Origin: Streptomyces alboniger
Lineage (GTDB): Bacteria; Actinomycetota; Actinomycetes; Streptomycetales; Streptomycetaceae
DNA: 64,000 bases
Assembly (NCBI RefSeq): GCF_008704395.1
Contig: NZ_CP023695.1
Location: 2,976,001-3,040,000, forward strand
Direction of reading: 5' to 3'
Shown here: in pieces, positions 42,346 through 51,002 of the stretch
Layout: every line of letters starts with the position of its first letter
How positions within the stretch are numbered: the first letter of the stretch is position 1
Notes under the pieces: generated by a model
The model's database searches: none
Seen by the model: only the letters and a program-made list of their open reading frames with translations
What the model was told of the DNA's origin: nothing
Program-made: the position numbers and the translations under genes

Positions 42346-42917
42346 GCCGTCACCCCCCGCTCCTCGAGTGCGAGCTTCATCGAGCGAAGCGCGTAGAAGA
42401 CCCGCGAGCGGACCGTGCCGCTGGGAATGCCCAGCGTCTCGGCCGCCTCATTGACCGTACGTCCTTTGAAGTAGGTCTCCACAAGTACCTCACGGTGCGC
42501 GGGAGTCAGGTCCTCCAGCGCGTCGGAGAGCGTCATGAGCCACAGCGCCTTATCGATCTCGTCCTCCGCGGGTATGACCTCCAGCGGCGACGGATCGACC
42601 TCCTGCGGCCGGGCCTGCCGGCTGCGGTGGCCGTCGATGACGATGCGCCGGGCGACCGTCACCAGCCAGGGGCGTACCGAACCGGTCGCCCGATTGAGCT
42701 GACCGGCGTTCTTCCAGGCACGGATGAGTGTTTCCTGTACGACATCCTCCGCACGCTGACGGTCCCCCGCCACCAGGCGGAGCACGTAGGCGAGCAGCGG
42801 GCCCGCGTGCTCGCGGTAGAGCGCGCGCATCAACTCCTCGTCAGGGCCGGGAGGTCGACCGAGACGGTGCCGGGGCGGCTGCGGGCGTTCATCGGCCACG
42901 GCGGAATCTTTGCGCAC
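42342..42917 (-). CDS. sigU: ECF sigma factor U
   Basis: The 191-residue ECF sigma factor has region 2 (LYREHAGPLLAYVLRLVAGDRQRAEDVVQETLIRAWKN, about residues 33-70) and region 4 (LTPAHREVLVETYFKGRTVNEAAETLGIPSGTVRSRVFYALRSMKLALEERG, about 135-187) and no region 3. GTG 42917 follows GGAGG by 5 bases. The next gene is its anti-sigma factor. SigU assignment is by remembered position and gene pair; the ECF call is firm. Confidence 0.93.
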   Translation of the reverse strand: MRKDSAVADERPQPPRHRLGRPPGPDEELMRALYREHAGPLLAYVLRLVAGDRQRAEDVVQETLIRAWKNAGQLNRATGSVRPWLVTVARRIVIDGHRSRQARPQEVDPSPLEVIPAEDEIDKALWLMTLSDALEDLTPAHREVLVETYFKGRTVNEAAETLGIPSGTVRSRVFYALRSMKLALEERGVTA

Positions 42918-43250
42918 GTCTGCCTCCGGTGTCCGCGGTTCGAGCGGGTCGAGCGGGTCTGGCGGGTCTCACGTCGGAGATACGTGCGGACGGCGCGGGG
43001 TGTTCAACGCGCCGCCGATGAATACGGATTCAGGTGGGAGTGGGGGCCGGGGCGGTCATATGCGGGCGGGTATGGGCTGGTTCGGAGGTGGGTGGGTGGC
43101 GGGGTGACTTGGGGGGCATGGGCGGCTTGGGGGCGGGGGCGGTCGGCTCGGGTGCGGGCGGGCCCGGCGGTCAGCGCAGGCTCGGTCCGTGTCGGGTGGG
43201 TCGGGGGTGGGTGGGCCCCGGCAGGCCGGGCGCGGGCGGCGTCGGTGGGG
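42918..43250. other. 333-bp G-rich gap with 9-mer repeats upstream of sigU
   Basis: No gene is visible. Near the sigU side are three 9-bp tandem copies of GAGCGGGTC (42942-42950, 42951-42959, and TGGCGGGTC at 42960-42968). From about 43030 to 43230 the plus strand is a long run of G tracts with few C, able to form G-quadruplexes. The sigU promoter should lie here. Confidence 0.5.
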
Positions 43251-43838
43251 TCAGGTGCGGGCGAGGGCCGCTCTGCGGCGGTGGCGGGCCACGCGTTCGC
43301 GGTTGCCGCAGACCTCGCTGGAGCACCAGCGGCGGCGGTGGCCGCGGGACGTGTCCAGGTACACGATGGGGCAGTTGTCGCCCGCGCACTGGCGCAGCAG
43401 GGCGCGGGCCGCCGGGTCCGTGAGCAGGTCGACGGCGTCCCTCGCGACGCACGCCACGAGCGCCGCGCACTCCGGGGCCTCGCGCAGGGCGCGGGCCAGG
43501 GTGCCGTCGGCGGTGCGGACCGCGCAGGGGGCCGGGGGCGCCGGCGCGGCAAGTGTGTTGACGCGCTCCAGGGCGCCGTCGGCGGGCGCCCCCTCGATCT
43601 CGCCCAGCACCAACTGCTCGATGGCGGAGCGGAGTTCGAGGAAGGCGGTGAGCCATGGCGGGCCCGCCCCGGGCAAGGAGGCGCCCGTCGGCACCAGGCC
43701 GGCACCCACGAGCCAGGCGCGCAGCCTCGTCACGGAGTCGAGCCGCTCCACGGGATGGCGCGTCGCCACGAGGTCCAGACAGCTCCGCCCGGAGTCGAAT
43801 CGCAGCTCGTACGGAGCCGGGGCCGTGCCCAACGCCAT
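43251..43838 (-). CDS. CGNR zinc-finger protein (ABATE domain)
   Basis: The 195-residue protein has an N-terminal ABATE-type region (LRFDSGRSCLDLVATRHPVERLDSVTRLRAWL) and a C-terminal CGNR zinc finger, CSSEVCGNRERVARHRRR with the conserved Cys pair RQCAGDNCPIVYLDTS before it. CGNR proteins are actinobacterial transcription or stress-related regulators. It is convergent with no partner gene nearby. Confidence 0.88.
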   Translation of the reverse strand: MALGTAPAPYELRFDSGRSCLDLVATRHPVERLDSVTRLRAWLVGAGLVPTGASLPGAGPPWLTAFLELRSAIEQLVLGEIEGAPADGALERVNTLAAPAPPAPCAVRTADGTLARALREAPECAALVACVARDAVDLLTDPAARALLRQCAGDNCPIVYLDTSRGHRRRWCSSEVCGNRERVARHRRRAALART

Positions 43839-43997
43839 GCGCCTGTCACCGCCTTGGGGGTCACCGGTGAGTGAATGCCGTGGTGCACCCCCTACAGTGC
43901 CCGTACCCCGGCGGGTCCGGAACCCCCGCCACCGGCGCCCGTCCGACGAACCGTCAGATACTGTCCTATTCCCCTACTGCCCTGATCTCCTGCCGCC

Positions 43998-45152
43998 CTA
44001 TTCCCCGTACTTGGAGTCGGCCACCGGATCGACCGCGAGGCGGTACCCCCGCTTGACCACCGTCTGGATCAGCTTCGGCGCGCCCAGCGACGTACGCAGC
44101 CGGGCCATCGCCGTCTCCACCGCGTGCTCGTCACTGCCCGCACCCGGCAGCGCGCGCAGCAGCTCGGCGCGGGCCACCACCCAGCCGGGGCGCCGGGCGA
44201 GGGCGCGCAGAAGGGCCATGCCCGCGGGAGGCACGGCCCGCAGCTCCTCGTCGACCAGGACGGCGTGGCCGCGGATCTCCACGCGGTGCCCGGCGATCGG
44301 CAAGACCCGCGCACGGGAGGGCAGTTCCTGGCAGAGCAGCTGTACGAGGGGGCCGAGCCGGAAGCGTTCGGGCTGGACGGTGTCGATGCCGAGGGACTGG
44401 AGCGGCAGCGCGGTCACGGGCCCCACGCAGGCGGCCAGCACGTCATGGCCGAGGGCGGCGAGGAACTCGGCGCCCATGCCCCGCTCCTCCGCGCGGGCCA
44501 GCAGCGAGGCGGCGGCGGGCGCGCTGGTGAACGTCAGCGCGTCGACGCCCTTCGCGACCGTCGCGTCGAGCAGCCGGTCCACGGGCGCGAGGTCCTCCGG
44601 CGGCAGCCACCGGTAGACCGGCACGCCGACGACCTCGGCTCCCCCGGCCCGCAGCGCCTCGACGAAGCCGGGCAGCGGCTCGCCGTGCAGTTGCAGCGCG
44701 ACGCGGCGCCCTTCGACGCCTTCGCCGAGCAGCCGGTCGAGGACCTCCGCCATGGACTCGGACGAGGGGGACCACTCCTCGGTGAGCCCGGCGGCGCGCA
44801 CGGCGCCCTTCACCTTCGGCCCGCGGGCCAGCAGCTCGACCCCGCGCAGGCAGCCGAGCAGAGCCTCGCCGTACCCCCAGCCGTCGGCGGCCTCGATCCA
44901 GCCGCGGAACCCGATGGCCGTGGTGGCGACCACCACGTCGGGGGCGTGGTCGATCAACTCCTTGGTCGCGGCGAGCAGTTCACTGTCGTCGGCGAGCGGC
45001 ACGATGCGCAGGGCGGGGGCGTGCAGGACGGTGGCGCCGCGCCGCTGGAGCAGCGCGCCGAGTTCGTCGGCGCGGCGGGCGGCGGTCACGCCGACGGTGA
45101 ATCCGGCGAGGGGGCCGTGCGCTGCCGGGGAGTTCGCTGGGGTCGCGTGCAT
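43998..45152 (-). CDS. nnaR: NnaR-type regulator: uroporphyrinogen-III-synthase-like plus winged helix
   Basis: The 384-residue protein fuses a HEM4-like domain (about residues 15-270, including LAGFTVGVTAARRADELGALLQRRG) to an OmpR-type winged helix (about 295-375, VEIRGHAVLVDEELRAVPPAGMALLRALARRPGWVVARAELLRALPGAGSDEHAVETAMARLR). In streptomycetes this is NnaR, a nitrogen-assimilation regulator working with GlnR. The neighbouring nitrate transporter gene supports this role. ATG 45152 is the start; tandem repeats lie just upstream. Confidence 0.9.
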   Translation of the reverse strand: MHATPANSPAAHGPLAGFTVGVTAARRADELGALLQRRGATVLHAPALRIVPLADDSELLAATKELIDHAPDVVVATTAIGFRGWIEAADGWGYGEALLGCLRGVELLARGPKVKGAVRAAGLTEEWSPSSESMAEVLDRLLGEGVEGRRVALQLHGEPLPGFVEALRAGGAEVVGVPVYRWLPPEDLAPVDRLLDATVAKGVDALTFTSAPAAASLLARAEERGMGAEFLAALGHDVLAACVGPVTALPLQSLGIDTVQPERFRLGPLVQLLCQELPSRARVLPIAGHRVEIRGHAVLVDEELRAVPPAGMALLRALARRPGWVVARAELLRALPGAGSDEHAVETAMARLRTSLGAPKLIQTVVKRGYRLAVDPVADSKYGE

Positions 45153-45156
45153 AGGG

Positions 45157-45230
45157 CTGTCTCGTCTCGACTGTCTCGTCTCGTCCCGCTCGTGGCTCGT
45201 GGAGGGCGGATCGTGGCTCGTGGGCGGCGG
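45157..45230. repeat. Tandem repeats upstream of nnaR
   Basis: CTGTCTCGTCTCGA and CTGTCTCGTCTCGT (45157-45170, 45171-45184) repeat in tandem, followed by two related copies of CGTGGCTCGTGG (45191-45202 and 45212-45223). They lie directly before the nnaR start, in the gap shared with narK's 3' end. Confidence 0.7.
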
Positions 45231-45292
45231 ACGACCGAGCCTGTCAATGGCGCGTGACGGGCTCGGATCACAGCGATGTCCGCCGTGTTACG

Positions 45293-46642
45293 TCACACCT
45301 CGGCGTAGCTGAGCTGCGGCTTCGCGTCCGTGTCGGCCCCGGCGCCCGTACGCGTACGGGCGGACGCCTTCCCCCGAAGGTATACGGCCCAGGTGACCAC
45401 CGAGCACACCCCGTAGAAGGCGAGGAACGCGACGAACGCCCCCGTGCCCGACCCCACGGTCTGGAAGGACTGCCGCAGGGCGAGGTTGATGCCGAGCCCG
45501 CCGAGCGCGCCGAGGGCCCCGATCAGACCCATCGCCGCCCCGGACATCCGCCGCCCGTGGGCCGCGGCCTCCTCCCCCACGAGCCCCTTGCCCTCGGCCT
45601 TGGCCTGGAAGATGCCGGGGATCATCTTGTACGTAGATCCGTTGCCGAGCCCGGTGAGCACGAACAGGGCGATGAAGGCGCCGACGAAGAGCGGCAGCGA
45701 CTCCCTGACCGAGGCCAGCACAACGACGCCGGTCGCGGCCCCCATGCCGACGAAGTTCCACAGGGTGATGCGCGCCCCGCCGTGCCGGTCGGCGAGCCGT
45801 CCGCCCACGGGCCGGATCAGCGAGCCGAGCAGCGGGCCGATGAAGGTCACCTGCGCGGCCTCCAGCGGCGTACGCCCGAACTGCGTCTGGAGGACAAGAC
45901 CGAAGGCGAAGCTGTAACCGATGAAGGAGCCGAACGTCCCCACGTAGAGGAACGCCATGATCCACGTGTGCGTGTCCCGGGCGGCGGCCTTGACGGCCCC
46001 CGTGTCGTTGCGCACGGAGGAGATGCTGTCCATGTAGCGGGCGGCGCAGAAGGCGGAGACGAGGATCAGCGGGATGTAGATCCCGAGCACCACCCGCGGC
46101 CCGCCGCTCGCCCCGATGACCGCGAGCCCGACGAGCTGCACGACCGGTACGCCGATGTTGCCGCCCCCGGCGTTGAGCCCGAGCGCCCAGCCCTTCTCCC
46201 GCAGCGGGAAGAAGGAGTTGATGTTGGTCATGCTGGAGGCGAAGTTGCCGCCGCCCACGCCGGTGAGCAGCGCGCACACCATGAAGGTGGTGTAGGAGGT
46301 CCCCGGCTCCATGACGACGAAGGCGGCGACGGTCGGGGCGAGCAGCAGCGAGGCCGCGATGACGGTCCAGTTACGGCCGCCGAAGCGGGCGACGGCGAAG
46401 GTGTACGGGACGCGGACGACGGCTCCCACCAGGGTCGCCATCGACACCAGGAAGAACTTTCCGGCCGGGTCGATGCCGTACTCGGGCCCCATGAACAGGA
46501 CCATCACGGACCACATGCTCCAGATGGAGAACCCGATGTGCTCGGAGAGCACCGAGAACGCCAGATTCCGCCGGGCGACCCGCTCCCCTCCCTCCTCCTT
46601 CCAGAACCGCTCGTCCTCCGGGTCCCACCGCTCGATCCACAT
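45293..46642 (-). CDS. narK: Nitrate/nitrite transporter NarK
   Basis: The 449-residue MFS protein is of the NarK/NasA nitrate family: the nitrate signatures NFASSMTNINSFFPLREKGWALGLNAGGGNIGV and GATTGVV-type helix are present, with 12 membrane segments. ATG 46642 has GGAGG six bases upstream. It supplies nitrate or nitrite for assimilation; the NnaR gene next to it supports regulation by nitrogen status. Confidence 0.92.
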   Translation of the reverse strand: MWIERWDPEDERFWKEEGGERVARRNLAFSVLSEHIGFSIWSMWSVMVLFMGPEYGIDPAGKFFLVSMATLVGAVVRVPYTFAVARFGGRNWTVIAASLLLAPTVAAFVVMEPGTSYTTFMVCALLTGVGGGNFASSMTNINSFFPLREKGWALGLNAGGGNIGVPVVQLVGLAVIGASGGPRVVLGIYIPLILVSAFCAARYMDSISSVRNDTGAVKAAARDTHTWIMAFLYVGTFGSFIGYSFAFGLVLQTQFGRTPLEAAQVTFIGPLLGSLIRPVGGRLADRHGGARITLWNFVGMGAATGVVVLASVRESLPLFVGAFIALFVLTGLGNGSTYKMIPGIFQAKAEGKGLVGEEAAAHGRRMSGAAMGLIGALGALGGLGINLALRQSFQTVGSGTGAFVAFLAFYGVCSVVTWAVYLRGKASARTRTGAGADTDAKPQLSYAEV

Positions 46643-46831
46643 CACACGCCTCCACGGCTAGTCCACGGGCCTCGGCCGGCGCCCGCGAAGGTGCCGACGG
46701 TCCCGAAGGTAGGGAGGACGCGTTTCGGCCCTGTGGCGCGGAGTGACCGTCGGGGAACGTTGCTCTCACGTGGGGCGGGGCGGGGTGGTGAGGGCGGCGG
46801 TGAACGCCGGGCGGCGGGGCCCGGCGTCCGG

Positions 46832-47866
46832 TCACCGGTTGATGGACTGGATCTCCTCGACCTCTACCTGCTGGTCCGCGCCGAACCGGCCCTCGGGAAG
46901 GTCTCCGCCCTCGCCGGTGGTGCTGGTCCAGCTGATCTTCCAGGTGACGGTGGCCTGGAGGTCGTACGAACCGTCGCCGGAGGAGCGCAGGTACTTCACG
47001 CCGCACGGTGGGTCCGTGTCCGCGGGGGTGCCCTTGGCGCGGGGCACGCCGATCCGGTGGTCCTCGATCGGGCATTCCCCGGATGCGGGATACGTCTCGG
47101 CGTCCTCCGTCCCCGGCGCGATCGAGAGGGACACGGGTTCGGCGGTCGTGGTCGCGGAGAGGTCCGAGCCCGGGATGCTCGCGGTGACGGAGACCTTCTT
47201 GAACTTCGCCTTGTCCAGCCAGACCCAGGTCGGGAGATTGACCTTCGTCGTTCCCTGCGGGGCCATCGTGATCTCGGTGCTCGGTACGGGGAGTTCGTCG
47301 TAGGCGTACTCGGCGAGGACCTTGGGGGTCACCGCGAGGGGTTCCTCGGGAGTCGTCCCCTCATCGACCCAGAAGGGCTGCTTGTCGCACGCGCTGGCCT
47401 CGGGGTCGTCCTTGCGGTTCGGATTGACCGCCGCGGCCCAGAACATCCCCTTGCCCTGCTTGTCGAGGTTGTAGTCCTTGTACGGCTTGCCCTCCTTGTA
47501 GCGGTTGTCGAGGTAGTCCCCGACGAACTCCCCGACACCCTCGAAGAGCGGTACACCGTCGCCGAAGCTCCGCCACGCCTTGACCGTCTTCTCGATCTCC
47601 TTCGGCGAGAAGGCGGGCTCGTACCAGCAGGCGGGCGGATTCCAATTGCTGTCCGCCGACGAGAGATTCCCGGTCCGGGCCGAGCGCGTATCGCCGTTGA
47701 CCGACGTCTGGACCTTCGTCTGGACGGTGATGGTGCGGCCGTTTCTGCCGCCCTTGGCTTCCTTCGTGGGGCTTGTGGTGTTCGTTCGGTCCGCCCAGGC
47801 CATCGGTGTGGCCTGCACGGTGAACAGGACGGCCGTGCATACGGCCAACGCCACGCTTTTGCGCAT
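46832..47866 (-). CDS. Secreted protein of unknown function
   Basis: The 344-residue protein starts MRKSVALAVCTAVLFTVQATPMAWA, a clear signal peptide. The mature part has beta-rich sequence with conserved Trp/Cys residues (NWNPPACWYEP, CDKQPFW, CPIEDHRIGVP, DPPCGVKYLR), which may form disulfides. ATG 47866 overlaps the stop of the upstream lipoprotein gene (TGATG), so the two are a coupled pair. I do not recognise a family. Confidence 0.78.
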   Translation of the reverse strand: MRKSVALAVCTAVLFTVQATPMAWADRTNTTSPTKEAKGGRNGRTITVQTKVQTSVNGDTRSARTGNLSSADSNWNPPACWYEPAFSPKEIEKTVKAWRSFGDGVPLFEGVGEFVGDYLDNRYKEGKPYKDYNLDKQGKGMFWAAAVNPNRKDDPEASACDKQPFWVDEGTTPEEPLAVTPKVLAEYAYDELPVPSTEITMAPQGTTKVNLPTWVWLDKAKFKKVSVTASIPGSDLSATTTAEPVSLSIAPGTEDAETYPASGECPIEDHRIGVPRAKGTPADTDPPCGVKYLRSSGDGSYDLQATVTWKISWTSTTGEGGDLPEGRFGADQQVEVEEIQSINR

Positions 47867-48525
47867 CACGGCTGGCAGACCTCGCTCCCGCGCTCCGCCG
47901 TGCTCTTGGTCACCTGCCACACCCCTTTGGAGTTCTTCCGGAGCCGGTCGCTGTAGAAGACGTACGAATTCTTCGTGGCCTTGGTGACGTTCGTCTTCTT
48001 CGTCTTGCGGTCCTTCGTGTAGCCCTTGGACTCGTCGGCGCAGTACGTGAGCCCGGCCGAACCGTCCTTACTGAAGGCGACCTTGCGGTTGAAGTAACGC
48101 ACCGTGCCGGTCACCGTCGTGCCGTCCTTGATGAATCCGCTGACCCACTCCACCGTTCCGAGCAGAGCCGAGTCCTTGCTGTAGAAGACGATGGCCTCGG
48201 ACTTGGGGTCCTGCTTCTCGATCGCCTCGTCAATGGCGCGGAGGTACTCCGCGTTGTCACGCAGCACCGCGTCCGTCCTGGCGTCGCCAGTGGTCTCGGG
48301 AGTGAAGACGAGTTCGTCACCCTTCGGCAAGGTGACCTTGGGCCGCTCGATCCCATCGGCCGAAGCCGAGGCCGACGGAGACTTCTTCGACCCGTCTCCC
48401 GAGTCGGCGCCCGCGATCTTGTCGTTGTCCTTCGCTCCTCCGTCGCCGCCTCCACAGGCGGAAAGCGAAAGGGCGGCGACCGCGGTCATGGCGGCCGCTG
48501 CGAGCAGGGCGGGTCGGCGGTTCAC
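47866..48525 (-). CDS. Lipoprotein of unknown function
   Basis: The 219-residue protein begins with a lipoprotein signal ending LSLSAC (Cys24) after a GTG start at 48525 with AGGAG upstream. A Gly/Asp/Ser-rich linker precedes a compact domain. Translationally coupled to the following secreted protein gene, suggesting a joint role at the cell surface. Confidence 0.8.
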   Translation of the reverse strand: MNRRPALLAAAAMTAVAALSLSACGGGDGGAKDNDKIAGADSGDGSKKSPSASASADGIERPKVTLPKGDELVFTPETTGDARTDAVLRDNAEYLRAIDEAIEKQDPKSEAIVFYSKDSALLGTVEWVSGFIKDGTTVTGTVRYFNRKVAFSKDGSAGLTYCADESKGYTKDRKTKKTNVTKATKNSYVFYSDRLRKNSKGVWQVTKSTAERGSEVCQP

Positions 48526-48602
48526 GGTCAGCTCCTGGTGAGACGGGAGTTCTCTGGAGTGCACCAAGCTATCCAGGAGGGAGAGGCGAGGTCACGTCGA
48601 GG

Positions 48603-49157
48603 TCAGCCCAGGTGCGTGTCCCCGAGTGACACCAACAGGCGGCGCAACGCCCAGTCGAGGGCCTCGCGGTCGGCGGGGGTGAGGGCGGTCAGCATGCGCT
48701 GTTCGTTGGCGATGTGGTCGACGACCGCTCGGTCGACCAGGTCCAGGCCGGCCTCGGTGAGGCGGACGCGGATGGCCCGGCGGTCGGCGGGGTCCTGACG
48801 GCGTTCGATGAGGCCCTTGCGCTCCAGCTTGTCGAGGCGGTTCGTGATGGCACCGGAGGTCACCATCGCGGTCTTGAGGAGGCCGCCCGCGGTCAGCTCG
48901 TGCGGGGCGCCGACCCGGCGCAGCGTGGCGAGGACGTCGAACTCCGCGAACTCCAGGCCGTACTCGGTGAAGACCGTCTTCATTCCCTTGCTCAGCAGGT
49001 GATCGGCGCGCTTGATGCGGCCCACCAGGGCCATCGCGTCCAGGCCCGCGAGGTCCAGGTCCGGGCGTTCGCGGCGCCACTGGGCGCGCAACTGGTCGAT
49101 GGCGTCGGCGCGGGGCTCGTCCGGGGTCTCCTGCTGGGCTGTCTCTTGCTCGGCCAT
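48603..49157 (-). CDS. MarR-family transcriptional regulator
   Basis: The 184-residue protein has the MarR core (VFTEYGLEFAEFDVLATLRRVGAPHELTAGGLLKTAMVTSGAITNRLDKLERKGLIERRQDPADRRAIRVRLTEAG, about residues 62-136) with the RxDxRR wing motif. ATG 49157 is the start. It is divergent from an EamA exporter, and several CTCAACGTT-type sites lie in the gap, which it probably recognises. Confidence 0.9.
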   Translation of the reverse strand: MAEQETAQQETPDEPRADAIDQLRAQWRRERPDLDLAGLDAMALVGRIKRADHLLSKGMKTVFTEYGLEFAEFDVLATLRRVGAPHELTAGGLLKTAMVTSGAITNRLDKLERKGLIERRQDPADRRAIRVRLTEAGLDLVDRAVVDHIANEQRMLTALTPADREALDWALRRLLVSLGDTHLG

Positions 49158-49177
49158 GGCGGCACAGCTCCAAATCT

Positions 49178-49238
49178 CTCAACGTTCAGATACTTGACGT
49201 TCGCGGATCGGGGGTCCATATTTATCTCAACGTTGAGA
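49178..49238. promoter_or_regulatory. CTCAACGTT operator sites in the MarR-EamA gap
   Basis: A near-copy CTCAACGTTCAG (49178-49189) and a perfect 14-bp palindrome TCTCAACGTTGAGA (49225-49238) lie between the divergent genes; weaker matches (CTTGACGTTCG near 49193, AGCGTTCAG near 49243) flank them. Confidence 0.7.
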
Positions 49239-49274
49239 ATAACAGCGTTCAGGGGAAGAGCGAGGGGAAGCGTC

Positions 49275-50240
49275 ATGGTTGTCAGCAGGATCAGCATCGC
49301 GGAGCGCGGGTCGTCGACGCAGGGCCACGCTGGGGCACCCAAGCCCCCGGCATCCACATCGGCTCCCGCTCCCCGCTCCCCCTCCGCGAAGGCGGTGGCC
49401 GGCATCGCCGCACTGGCGGCCATCGGCCCGGCGACCTGGGGCACGACCTACGTAACGACCACCGAACTCCTCCCCCCGGACCGCCCGTTGCTCGCCGCGG
49501 CCCTGCGCGCGCTGCCCGCCGGGCTGATCCTGCTCGCGCTCACCCGACGGCTGCCGCGCGGCGACTGGTGGTGGAAGGCGGCCGTGCTGGGGGTGCTCAA
49601 CTTCGGCGCGTTCTTCCCGCTGCTCTTCTTCGGTGCCTACCGCCTGCCCGGCGGCGTCGCCTCGACGGTCAGCGCGGTCATGCCGCTGCTGGTGGCGGGC
49701 TTCGGAGCCGGCGTCCTGAAGGTGCGGCCCACCCGCCGTACGCTGGCGGCGGGCCTCGTCGGTGTCGTGGGCGTGGGCCTGCTGGTCCTGCGCGGCAGCG
49801 CGGCGGTCGACGCCGCCGGGATCGTCGCGATGCTGGCGGCCACGACGCTGATGGCCCTCGCGGTGGTGCTCAGCAAGCGGTGGGGCCGACCCGACGGAGT
49901 CTCCCTGCTCACGCTCACCGGATGGCAGCTGACCGCGGGCGGCCTGGTCCTTGCGCCCATCGCCCTCACCGCCGAGGGCCTGCCCGACCACCTCACGGGC
50001 GCCAACCTCGCCGGTTACGCCTACCTCGGCATCATCGGCACGGCCATCGCGTACGCCCTGTGGTTCCGCGGCATCGAACGCCTCCCCGCCTCCTCGGTCT
50101 CCTTCCTCGGCCTGACCAACCCGGTCGTCGCCACGCTCGCGGGCCTGCTGCTCCTGGGCCAGACCCTGACCCCTTGGCAGCTGGGCGGCCTGGTCCTGGT
50201 CCTGGCGAGCGTCGTCCTGGGCCAGAGCCGCCGCGCGTAG
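49275..50240 (+). CDS. EamA-family exporter
   Basis: The 321-residue protein has ten predicted membrane helices in two EamA repeats, beginning with AIGPATWGTTYVTTTELLPPDRPLLAAALRALPAGLILL and ending with a second copy around LAYGYLGIIGTAIAYALWFRG. Such proteins export metabolites or drugs. ATG 49275 has GAGGGGAAG upstream. Divergent from the MarR gene. Confidence 0.88.
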   Translation: MVVSRISIAERGSSTQGHAGAPKPPASTSAPAPRSPSAKAVAGIAALAAIGPATWGTTYVTTTELLPPDRPLLAAALRALPAGLILLALTRRLPRGDWWWKAAVLGVLNFGAFFPLLFFGAYRLPGGVASTVSAVMPLLVAGFGAGVLKVRPTRRTLAAGLVGVVGVGLLVLRGSAAVDAAGIVAMLAATTLMALAVVLSKRWGRPDGVSLLTLTGWQLTAGGLVLAPIALTAEGLPDHLTGANLAGYAYLGIIGTAIAYALWFRGIERLPASSVSFLGLTNPVVATLAGLLLLGQTLTPWQLGGLVLVLASVVLGQSRRA

Positions 50241-50287
50241 CACCCCCCCGGGCCACCACCCCCCTGAACTGAACAGAGGAGCACCCC

Positions 50288-50962
50288 ATGCACACCCCCA
50301 CCCCCACCCCCCGCATCCGCATCACGGTCTTCGGGGCGGCGGGAACCGCAGGAAGCCGCGTCGTGACGGAGGCCCTGTCCCGGGGCCACGAGGTGACCGC
50401 CGTGGTCCGCGACGCCGCCCGCTTCCCCGAACTGCACCCGGACGCGACGCACCGCACAGGTGACGCGGGAAACCCGGACCACGTGGCGGAGTTGGCCGCG
50501 GGCCAGGACGTCGTCATCAACGCGACAAGACCCGCCCCGGGCCGCGAAGCCGACCACGCGGCCGTCATCGGAGCCCTGCTGGCGGGCCTGGCCGAGGCCC
50601 CCGGCGCCCGCCTCCTGGTGATCGGCGGCGCGGGCAGCCTGACGGTCCCCGGGACGGCGGGAACCCTCGCGATCGACGACCCCCGCTACGTCCCCCCGGC
50701 CTGGCGCCACATAGCGGCGGCCTCCAACGCCCAGTACGACGCGCTCCGCACAGCACCCACGGACGTGAACTGGACCTACCTGAGCCCTTCCGCGGTCCTG
50801 GAACCAGGCACCCGCACCGCCGCGTTCCGCCTGGGCGAAGACGAACTCCTGGTGGACGCGGAGGGCAACTCGTCCCTCTCGATGGAGGACTTGGCGGTAG
50901 CCCTCCTGGACGAGACGGAGAACCCACGACACCCCCGTGCCCGCTTCACGGCCGGGTACTGA
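50288..50962 (+). CDS. NAD(P)H-binding (NmrA-like) protein
   Basis: The 224-residue protein is an SDR/NmrA-like Rossmann protein: VFGAAGTAGSRVVTEALSRGHEVTAVVRD (about residues 14-42) is the dinucleotide loop, and DVVINATRP and LLVIGGAGSL continue the fold. ATG 50288 has GAGGAG upstream. It follows the EamA gene with a 47-bp gap, so they may form an operon. Role unknown; similar proteins act as redox sensors. Confidence 0.85.
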   Translation: MHTPTPTPRIRITVFGAAGTAGSRVVTEALSRGHEVTAVVRDAARFPELHPDATHRTGDAGNPDHVAELAAGQDVVINATRPAPGREADHAAVIGALLAGLAEAPGARLLVIGGAGSLTVPGTAGTLAIDDPRYVPPAWRHIAAASNAQYDALRTAPTDVNWTYLSPSAVLEPGTRTAAFRLGEDELLVDAEGNSSLSMEDLAVALLDETENPRHPRARFTAGY

Positions 50963-51002
50963 GAGCCGGGCACTCGCCGACGCGGAGGTTGCGCGCATCC
51001 GC

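Noticed and set aside
43189..44616. Plus-strand frame of 475 residues across CGNR and nnaR
   Set aside because: Low complexity and overlapping two genes with clear domains on the other strand.
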